Below, piece after piece: positions 1-5,729 of a DNA stretch of 6,923 bases. How positions within the stretch are numbered: position 1 is the stretch's first letter; every line of letters starts with the position of its first letter. This DNA comes from Candidatus Zixiibacteriota bacterium (GTDB lineage Bacteria; Zixibacteria; MSB-5A5; GN15; PGXB01). The position numbers and the translations under genes are program-made. The stretch spans positions 1-6,923 of the forward strand of contig JAAERC010000903.1 of assembly GCA_024230695.1 (NCBI GenBank), written 5' to 3'. The notes below the pieces were generated by a model. The model was given only the letters and a program-made list of their open reading frames with translations. It searched no databases and was not told where the DNA came from.

Positions 1-1004
1 TAACCGGCAAAGCCGGAAATTTTGTGGTAAAAGTCAAAAAACACCCCAAGTATGTTACCGGTCAACAACCATTGGATGACTCTATGGCTGAACAATTAAC
101 ATCAGAAAGAGATAACGACTTCAATTATGGCATGGATAAAACCAAGGTGCTATATCAACCTCATGATATGGCCTATCCCAGAGGTTATGTTCTTGATCGG
201 AAAGCAATGTCTGACGCTGACAAAGAAACGCTGATCAATGTTTGTCCTGAAGGTGCCATTGATTTTGAAATGCCAGAGGAAGAATTCGAAATCAATGTAG
301 GTGCAATAATTGTGGCCACCGGCTGGAGGCCGTATGATGCCAACAATCTTGACAACTTGGGATATGGAAAATTCCCGGATGTGATCACTAATGTGATGAT
401 GGAAAGAATGGCCGCCAAAACTGGTCCGACAGAAGGGGAGATTATTCGACCCTCCGACGGCAAAAAGGCGGAAAATGTGGCCTTCGTACAGTGTGCCGGT
501 TCAAGGGATGAAAATCACCTGCCATACTGCTCGGCTGTTTGTTGTATGGCTTCTCTTAAACAGGTTAGGTATCTCAGAGAGATAAATGAGAATGCAAATG
601 CCACCGTTTTTTACATAGACATTCGTACTGTTGGTCGTGAGGAAAAATTCTACTTCGATATGCTGGAGGATGATAAGGTTTCATTTGTAAAAGGTAAGGT
701 AGCACAAATAAACGAAGATAATGGTGAGCTGATATTAGATGTCGAAGATACTATTAACCGCGAAAAACTTCATAATAAATTCGATCTGGTAGTGCTGGCC
801 ACAGGTATGGTTCCTAATACTGCTGATTTAAAAATCCCAATTGAATTAAAGTATGATGATTACAGTTTTATCAATAGAGCAGACAATACTGCCGGAATAT
901 TCGCGGTTGGCTGTGCTCAAGGACCTTGTGATGTTTCTCGTGCGGCGAAAGAATCCACGGCGGCGGCTCTGAAAGCGATTCAGTGTTTGGGAGGAGGTGA
1001 TTGA
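1..1004 (+). CDS. qmoA: QmoA, quinone-interacting membrane-bound oxidoreductase subunit A (5' partial)
   Basis: This is an HdrA-like flavoprotein subunit of the cytoplasmic part of QmoABC, which in sulfate reducers connects the menaquinone pool to APS reductase. The reading frame is open from base 3 through the left edge, and the residues before the GTG at 24 (TGKAGNF) fit the family, so that GTG is internal. About 333 residues are present; QmoA is usually a little over 400, so roughly 80-90 N-terminal residues, including the dinucleotide-binding start, lie outside. Visible hallmarks are VGAIIVATGWRPYD, the IIRPSDGK segment, and the HdrA-type cysteine set QCAGSR...YCSAVCC (Cys codons at 492, 528, 540, 543), expected to bind a [4Fe-4S] cluster. 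The end, VVLATGMVPN and AVGCAQGPCDVS, closes the FAD domain. As is normal for QmoA, no ferredoxin domain follows. It ends 3 nt before qmoB. The family assignment is strong. Confidence 0.95.
   Translation, partial: TGKAGNFVVKVKKHPKYVTGQQPLDDSMAEQLTSERDNDFNYGMDKTKVLYQPHDMAYPRGYVLDRKAMSDADKETLINVCPEGAIDFEMPEEEFEINVGAIIVATGWRPYDANNLDNLGYGKFPDVITNVMMERMAAKTGPTEGEIIRPSDGKKAENVAFVQCAGSRDENHLPYCSAVCCMASLKQVRYLREINENANATVFYIDIRTVGREEKFYFDMLEDDKVSFVKGKVAQINEDNGELILDVEDTINREKLHNKFDLVVLATGMVPNTADLKIPIELKYDDYSFINRADNTAGIFAVGCAQGPCDVSRAAKESTAAALKAIQCLGGGD
992..1000 (+). promoter_or_regulatory. Strong Shine-Dalgarno for qmoB
   Basis: The bases AGGAGGTGA are a near-complete match to the 16S rRNA anti-Shine-Dalgarno and end 7 nt before the qmoB ATG at 1008. 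The site lies inside the last codons of qmoA and encodes its terminal Gly-Gly-Asp. It fixes the qmoB start and is the strongest ribosome binding site in the window; the later genes have much weaker ones. Confidence 0.85.
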
Positions 1005-1007
1005 TTT

Positions 1008-3269
1008 ATGGAAGATAAAATAGGTGTTTTTATTTGTAATGGTTATGGAATCTCTGAGGCTCTTGATATTGATGCTTTGACTAAAGTAGCTAATGATGAG
1101 TACCATGTTGCTTTTTGTAAAACAATCGCGTCTTGCGAGGAACCGGAGATACAGGCCGTAATTGAAAATATCAAAGCAGAAGGTCTTAATAAGGTCGTTA
1201 TTGCCGGAGTGTCTCCTCGCTATTTTTCCAAAGACATTTTTCCGGATGAAGTCATTGTAGAAATGATCCCTCTGCGGGAACAAGTCGTTTGGTGCCAACC
1301 TCCCAATGAAGAAGATACCCAAATGATGGCAGAAGATTATCTTCGGATGTATATTGCCAAAATACAGAAGATGTCCGTACCAGAACCATTTCAATCGGAC
1401 GAGGAAATTAACAAAACAGTCCTGGTTGTTGGCGGCGGTATCACCGGTATGACTTCGGCTCTGGAAACGGCAAAAGCTGGGTATGATGTTAAACTGGTGG
1501 AGAAAACCGATAAGTTAGGTGGATGGTTAGGTAAACAGCATAAATCAACACCGACCAAACCGCCTTATCGTGATCTGGAAGATACCAATATAGATGCACT
1601 TATTACTGAAATCGAAAACAATCCAAAAATAACAATTCATAAGTCCACATCAACAAGCAACATCACCGGTGCCCCTGGACTATTCGATGTTACGTTAAGT
1701 TCGGCTGATAATGGCGATTCATTGGACAGTTTCAGGGTCGGTTCAATAATACAAGCAACCGGTTGGAAACCGGATGAACCACGAGACAATCTATCTTATG
1801 GTAAAGTTGATGATGTCATAAGAAATGTGGAGCTTGAGGAGATCATTAAATCCAATAGCCGTATCATCCGTCCATCTGATGGTAAAGAAGTAAAGAGTAT
1901 CGCTTTTATTCAATGTGGCGGTTCACCGGATAAGAAACATCATTCCTTCTGTTCATCGATATGTTGTCTTACATCGCTCAAACAGGCGATCTATTTACGT
2001 GAACAGGATGAAAATGCCAAAGCATATATTTTCTATGAGTTTTTAAGGGCACCGGGACATTATGAAGATTTTTATCGTCGGGTGCAGGAGGATCCGGGTG
2101 TTTTCCTGACTCGCGGAGATGTTGCCGATGTTACCCGTGGAGCAAATGGAAAACTTACGATTATCGCCAATAATACAATGCCGGGCGAAAATATTCAGGT
2201 AGAAGTCGATCTGGTGGTTCTTGCGGCCGGGATGATACCGAACTCTGCCGATGGTGAGGCGATTCGCCTTTACGAAGATGCCAAAACGGCCGCGGAAAAA
2301 GGAGATTCCGAAACCCAGCGTGAGGCGGCGGCCAAAAAAATTGAAGAACTAAAACAACATGACGGCACGCAGATACTCAATCTCAATTATCGTCAGGGAC
2401 CTGATTTGCCGGCGTTGCAGTATGGTTTTCCAGATTCGCATTTTATCTGTTTTCCATATGAAAGCAGAAGAACAGGAATATATCCTGCCGGAACTGTGCG
2501 TCAACCGATGGATAGACTCGGTAGTAAAGAAGACGGAACCGGAGCGGCCTTGAAGGCAATTCAATGCGTCGAGATGACTTCACGGGGTGAAGCGGTTCAT
2601 CCGCGGGCCGGAGATAAATCATATCCTGATTTCTTTTTACAACGCTGTACTCAATGTAAACGATGCACCGAAGAATGTCCGTTTGGGGTTCTTAATGAAG
2701 ATGAAAAAGGAACCCCACTTCTTCAGGCAACTCGATGTCGGCGATGTGGTATTTGTCTTGGCGCCTGTCCCGAGAGGATTGTGACGTTCAAAGATTATTC
2801 TGTGGAAATCATTACCTCTATGATCAGGGCGGTCGAAGTGCCTGAAGAGTTTGATGAAAAACCAAGGATACTGGCTTTGCTCTGCGAAAATGATGCCTAC
2901 CCGGCTATGGACCTGATGGGTGAACATCGGTTACAGTACAATCCTTTTGTACGTGTTATTCCGGTCAGATGTCTTGGTTCGGTTAATGTGGTTTGGATAT
3001 CGGAAGCGATTTCAGCCGGATATGACGGAATATTGCTGATCGGCTGTAAGTACGGTGATGATTATCAGTGCCATTTCTGCAAAGGAAGTGAACTTGCGGC
3101 ATCGCGTGAAGAGAATATTCGGGAAAAGCTGGAGCAGATGGCGCTCGAAAATGAGAGAGTGGAACTGCATCAACTTCAAATTTCTGAATATGGTCAATTG
3201 CAGGAGATATTTAATAACTTTGCGGAGGTAATTGAGACATACGGTATGAATCCTTTTAAAGGAATGTAA
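1008..3269 (+). CDS. qmoB: QmoB, HdrA-like flavin/iron-sulfur subunit with C-terminal MvhD domain
   Basis: This 753-residue protein is the large cytoplasmic Qmo subunit, at the usual family length. Residues 1-130 form an HdrA-type N-terminal domain (KIGVFICNGYG...AGVSPR...LREQVVW). Residues 138-530 are the FAD domain, with VVGGGITGMTSA at 140-151, ATGWKP at 250-255, the cysteine set C303, C315, C319, C320 (QCGGS...FCSSICC), and VVLAAGMIPN at 403-412. A lysine/alanine/glutamate-rich helix of about 30 residues (421-450) follows. Residues 547-587 carry two CxxCxxCxxxC ferredoxin motifs (C547/550/553/557 and C577/580/583/587). Residues 618-750 are an MvhD-like domain with C626, C665, C680, C688 and C691, the type that binds a [2Fe-2S] cluster in methanogen hydrogenase complexes. 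The fused MvhD domain separates QmoB from QmoA. Oddity: family cysteines appear replaced at Tyr13 and Val68. The start is set by the strong ribosome binding site at 992-1000. Confidence 0.96.
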   Translation: MEDKIGVFICNGYGISEALDIDALTKVANDEYHVAFCKTIASCEEPEIQAVIENIKAEGLNKVVIAGVSPRYFSKDIFPDEVIVEMIPLREQVVWCQPPNEEDTQMMAEDYLRMYIAKIQKMSVPEPFQSDEEINKTVLVVGGGITGMTSALETAKAGYDVKLVEKTDKLGGWLGKQHKSTPTKPPYRDLEDTNIDALITEIENNPKITIHKSTSTSNITGAPGLFDVTLSSADNGDSLDSFRVGSIIQATGWKPDEPRDNLSYGKVDDVIRNVELEEIIKSNSRIIRPSDGKEVKSIAFIQCGGSPDKKHHSFCSSICCLTSLKQAIYLREQDENAKAYIFYEFLRAPGHYEDFYRRVQEDPGVFLTRGDVADVTRGANGKLTIIANNTMPGENIQVEVDLVVLAAGMIPNSADGEAIRLYEDAKTAAEKGDSETQREAAAKKIEELKQHDGTQILNLNYRQGPDLPALQYGFPDSHFICFPYESRRTGIYPAGTVRQPMDRLGSKEDGTGAALKAIQCVEMTSRGEAVHPRAGDKSYPDFFLQRCTQCKRCTEECPFGVLNEDEKGTPLLQATRCRRCGICLGACPERIVTFKDYSVEIITSMIRAVEVPEEFDEKPRILALLCENDAYPAMDLMGEHRLQYNPFVRVIPVRCLGSVNVVWISEAISAGYDGILLIGCKYGDDYQCHFCKGSELAASREENIREKLEQMALENERVELHQLQISEYGQLQEIFNNFAEVIETYGMNPFKGM

Positions 3270-3325
3270 AAAAAAGCAAAAACATTTTGAAGGAATAGAA
3301 ATTATTCGGGATGTACTGAGGAAAA
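3270..3325 (+). other. qmoB-qmoC intergenic gap
   Basis: This 56-nt A-rich gap is the longest non-coding stretch in the window. It begins with a run of eight or more A residues after the qmoB stop. It contains only a weak AT-only inverted repeat (GAATA at 3293-3297 and TATTC at 3303-3307), too unstable to call a terminator. A GAGGA ribosome binding site sits at 3318-3322. It lies 3 nt from the ATG at 3326 and 9 nt from the second in-frame ATG at 3332. Confidence 0.6.
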
Positions 3326-4585
3326 ATGGCAATGGATATTAAAGAAGAAACAGTGCCGAACCAACAATTGAGATCAGAACAAAAAGTAAGTAATATCAAT
3401 CCCCTTACGATAAAATCTGATTTAGATTTTATCGAATCCTTACGTGATCGTTGCGGTGATTATTTTAAAAAATGTATGCAGTGTGGAACCTGTTCGGCCA
3501 CCTGTAATATCGCGCCAGATTCAGCCCCGTTCCCGGGAAAGGAGATGGCCTGGGCCTCATGGGGTTTAAGAGATCATCTGATGAAGGACCCTGATGTTTG
3601 GCTCTGTTATCAGTGCAACGATTGTTCGACAAGATGCCCTCGCGGAGCTCGTCCGGGTGATCTGCTGGCCGCGGTCAGGCAGGAAAGTATTGTCAAACAT
3701 TCGTTCCCTTCTTTTCTGAGTCGATGGGTCAATGAACCACAGTCAATACTTCTATTACTGAGCTTACCAATAATTTTATTAGGTCTGGCACTTATTTTTC
3801 GTGAGTCTATTGAAACAGCGCTTGGTATCACCAAACCAGTCGGCGATCAAATACTATATTCATATTCCAGTATATTTCCCCATTGGCTTCTTAATAGCTT
3901 TTTCCTTTTTATTACGGCCCTGGTTATTATTGCTGTGACCGTTGGAGTTGTCCGTTTTTGGCGTAGTATGAAGAGCTTTGATAATTCTGATAAAGATACT
4001 AAACCGGTCAAAGCTTTGATGCCAAGTATATTATCTGCCCTAAGAAATATTATAACTCATGATAATTTCTCAAAATGTACCGCCGAGCGTACTCGTCAGT
4101 TTTCACATATAGCAATATTTTTTGGGTTTATTGCCCTGAGCTGTGTAACTCTTTGGATAATAACACTGGGAATTAATCCTTTGATAGGCGGGAGTTTTGT
4201 TTATCCGTTTGGTTTCTGGAGTCCCTGGAAAATATTGGCCAATCTGGGCGGTTTGGCAATGATTAGCGGTATTGGTTTAATAATTAGAGACCGAATGCGC
4301 CACGATGAACAGGCTGGCGCCGGCAATTATTATGATTGGGCTTTTTTGACAACTATTTTTATTGTTGTTGCAACCGGCTTTTTTACAGAGGTTTTGCACT
4401 ATGTTAGACTGGAACCTCATCGACATATAGTTTACTTCATTCATCTTGTTTTTGTTTTTACGCTGATTGCTTATCTGCCATACTCAAAATTCGCTCATAT
4501 AATTTATAGAACAGTGGCGATGGTTTATGCCGAACATACCGGCAGAACCAATGGGGTATCTTTGGATAAGGGGGATAATAGATGA
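3326..4585 (+). CDS. qmoC: QmoC, HdrC-like ferredoxin fused to cytochrome b membrane domain
   Basis: QmoC is the membrane anchor and quinone-reactive subunit of QmoABC (419 residues). Residues 40-120 are an HdrC-type domain with two CxxCxxCxxxC sites for [4Fe-4S] clusters: C50/53/56/60 and C94/97/100/104. The segment WLCYQCNDCSTRCPRGARPG is highly typical of QmoC. Residues 140-390 are a cytochrome b (NarI/DsrM-like) domain with about six hydrophobic helices near 141-158, 188-209, 261-281, 303-320, 338-357 and 368-388. Candidate heme b ligands are H261, H358, H367 and H373; I cannot say which pair from sequence alone. The start is ambiguous: ATG 3326 is only 3 nt from the GAGGA site, whereas ATG 3332 is 9 nt away and may be the real start, shortening the protein by two residues. 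DsrM lacks this double-cluster HdrC domain, so it is not a DsrM. Its stop overlaps dsrJ by 4 nt. Confidence 0.95.
   Translation: MAMDIKEETVPNQQLRSEQKVSNINPLTIKSDLDFIESLRDRCGDYFKKCMQCGTCSATCNIAPDSAPFPGKEMAWASWGLRDHLMKDPDVWLCYQCNDCSTRCPRGARPGDLLAAVRQESIVKHSFPSFLSRWVNEPQSILLLLSLPIILLGLALIFRESIETALGITKPVGDQILYSYSSIFPHWLLNSFFLFITALVIIAVTVGVVRFWRSMKSFDNSDKDTKPVKALMPSILSALRNIITHDNFSKCTAERTRQFSHIAIFFGFIALSCVTLWIITLGINPLIGGSFVYPFGFWSPWKILANLGGLAMISGIGLIIRDRMRHDEQAGAGNYYDWAFLTTIFIVVATGFFTEVLHYVRLEPHRHIVYFIHLVFVFTLIAYLPYSKFAHIIYRTVAMVYAEHTGRTNGVSLDKGDNR
4568..4585 (+). promoter_or_regulatory. dsrJ ribosome binding site and ATGA stop/start overlap with qmoC
   Basis: An AAGGGGG stretch at 4568-4574 lies 7 nt before the dsrJ ATG at 4582. 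That ATG shares the bases ATGA (4582-4585) with the TGA stop of qmoC. This is the classic layout for translational coupling by re-initiation, implying that DsrJ is made in proportion to QmoC. Confidence 0.8.
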
Positions 4586-4950
4586 ATCTAAATTTTGGAA
4601 ATAATAAAACGACTGTATTTGCCGCTATTCCTATTCTGATTATTTTTATTCTAATCGCATATGGAGTGATATCCAATGTTGTTGCGATTGGGAATGAACC
4701 GCCTCAAGTGATTTTGGAGCGACCCGATGCCAAATATAAAAACTGTGTCGAGAATACCGAATATATGCGATATCATCATTGGGAACTTCTAAGAGGAATC
4801 AGGGAAAATATTGTAAGGTATGGCATTCGAGGAGATATTAACCTCAATAAATGTAAAGAGTGCCATACTAGTCGTGTTAATTTTTGTGATCAATGTCATA
4901 ATGCAGTAAGTATGGCACCTGATTGTTTCGGATGTCATAATTATCCATAA
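4582..4950 (+). CDS. dsrJ: DsrJ, membrane-anchored triheme cytochrome c
   Basis: DsrJ is the periplasmic cytochrome c of the DsrMKJOP complex. The 122-residue product has an uncleaved-looking N-terminal membrane anchor at about residues 12-36. The periplasmic part has three CxxCH heme c sites: CKECH (91-95), CDQCH (102-106) and CFGCH (115-119). The upstream segment NCVENTEYMRYHHWELL (54-70) matches the conserved DsrJ region. It includes Cys55, equivalent to the cysteine proposed in Allochromatium DsrJ as an axial ligand of one heme, plus Met62 and His65/His66 as further candidate ligands. Length and heme count are normal for DsrJ. Maturation would need a cytochrome c assembly system encoded elsewhere. 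The protein should receive or donate electrons on the periplasmic side and pass them via DsrO to DsrP. It overlaps qmoC by 4 nt; dsrO follows after 20 nt. A generic small multiheme cytochrome is excluded by the Cys55 region and the dsrOP context. Confidence 0.93.
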   Translation: MNLNFGNNKTTVFAAIPILIIFILIAYGVISNVVAIGNEPPQVILERPDAKYKNCVENTEYMRYHHWELLRGIRENIVRYGIRGDINLNKCKECHTSRVNFCDQCHNAVSMAPDCFGCHNYP

Positions 4951-4970
4951 TAGAAAAGAAATGAGTAAAT

Positions 4971-5711
4971 ATGGATAGAAGAGATTTTGTAAAGACGGCC
5001 GGCGGTTTAATACTAACCGTTGGCTCAGGGACCTATGCTCTGCGAATATTATCAGCTGTTGGCGCCGATGTTAGTGGTGTCGATAATCCCCTGACAGGTA
5101 TTAAATGGGGGATGGTGATTGATCTTAACAAATGCCGTCCCAATTGTACCGCCTGCATGGAAGCTTGTCGGGATGAAAACAATGTGTCTTATCATGGTGA
5201 CAATCGTTGGGATAATCACTGGATACGGAAAGTCAAACTTGAAGGCGAGGTTGGGCATACCAAAGTAGAAAAATCGGTTCCGCTTCTTTGTAATCATTGT
5301 GATAACCCGCCATGCGCCCAGGTTTGTCCGGTTCGGGCAACATATAAAAGGGATGATGGAATTGTGATTGTTGATCACCACCGTTGTATTGGCTGCCGTT
5401 ACTGCATGATCGCCTGTCCATATAATGCCAGACAATTTAATTTTAAGGACGATGAGGATTGGCCGAATAAGGAGCGCCCCAAACGATCACATGGGGTTGC
5501 CGAGGCGTGTACTCTATGCGCTCATAGATTGGATGTTGGCAGGATGCCGGCGTGTGTTGAAGCCTGTAAAAAATGTGGTGCGGGAGCAATTATAGTTGGT
5601 GATCTGAATGATCCGGAAAGTGAGATCTCCTCTATCACAACCACTCTTGCTGTAAAAAGGATACGAGAGGATCTTGGTACAGAACCAAAAGTTTATTATT
5701 TGGGTTTGTAG
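4971..5711 (+). CDS. dsrO: DsrO, periplasmic Tat-exported ferredoxin-like iron-sulfur protein
   Basis: DsrO is the periplasmic iron-sulfur subunit that wires DsrJ to DsrP. The 246-residue product starts with a twin-arginine signal (RRDFVK at 3-8, then a hydrophobic stretch to about residue 31), so it is likely folded with clusters before Tat export. Cysteines form four groups, as in DmsB/NrfC-type proteins: C55/59/62/66 (CxxxCxxCxxxC), C107/110/115/119 (CNHCDNPPCAQVC), C139/142/145/149 (CIGCRYCMIAC) and C180/183/195/199, enough for up to four [4Fe-4S] clusters. An extra cysteine, C202, follows in CKKCGAG, where related proteins usually have Cys-Pro. GDLNDPESEIS at 210-220 is typical of the family C-terminus. 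The ATG at 4971 is chosen because it puts the RR motif at the N-terminus; the ribosome binding site (GAAATGAG region) is weak. An ATG at 4961 is followed at once by a stop codon. Confidence 0.93.
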   Translation: MDRRDFVKTAGGLILTVGSGTYALRILSAVGADVSGVDNPLTGIKWGMVIDLNKCRPNCTACMEACRDENNVSYHGDNRWDNHWIRKVKLEGEVGHTKVEKSVPLLCNHCDNPPCAQVCPVRATYKRDDGIVIVDHHRCIGCRYCMIACPYNARQFNFKDDEDWPNKERPKRSHGVAEACTLCAHRLDVGRMPACVEACKKCGAGAIIVGDLNDPESEISSITTTLAVKRIREDLGTEPKVYYLGL

Positions 5712-5729
5712 AATTAAGATAGGTACAGT

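Noticed and set aside
4..16. Perfect 5-bp inverted repeat CCGGC-AAA-GCCGG at the left edge
   Set aside because: It lies inside the qmoA coding sequence, encodes conserved family residues (TGKAG), has no T-run, and is too short to call a terminator or regulatory hairpin.
24..26. GTG at 24 as the qmoA start
   Set aside because: The frame is open upstream to the edge with family-like residues, there is no ribosome binding site before it, and starting here would remove the flavin-binding N-terminus.
846..1394. 182-codon open frame on the minus strand across the qmoA-qmoB junction
   Set aside because: It overlaps two clearly conserved genes, has a low-complexity Ile/Phe/Arg composition and no recognisable motif. 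The same holds for the other minus-strand open frames at 185-463, 2637-2927, 3012-3332, 5052-5435 and 5514-5894.
2277..2358. Lys/Ala/Glu-rich segment of QmoB (about residues 424-450) as an inserted element
   Set aside because: It is in frame, a plausible surface helix, and total QmoB length is normal for the family, so no insertion needs to be invoked.
441..2560. Recurring motifs in qmoA and qmoB (IIRPSDGK, QC-G-S...CC, AALKAIQC) as a possible recent duplication or repeat
   Set aside because: The nucleotide sequences differ at many third positions and the proteins differ in domains. This is the known ancient HdrA-type paralogy of QmoA and QmoB, not a repeat.
3293..3307. Inverted repeat GAATA/TATTC in the qmoB-qmoC gap as a possible terminator
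   Set aside because: The stem is only five base pairs, almost all A-T, with no following T-run. Downstream genes belong to the same functional unit.
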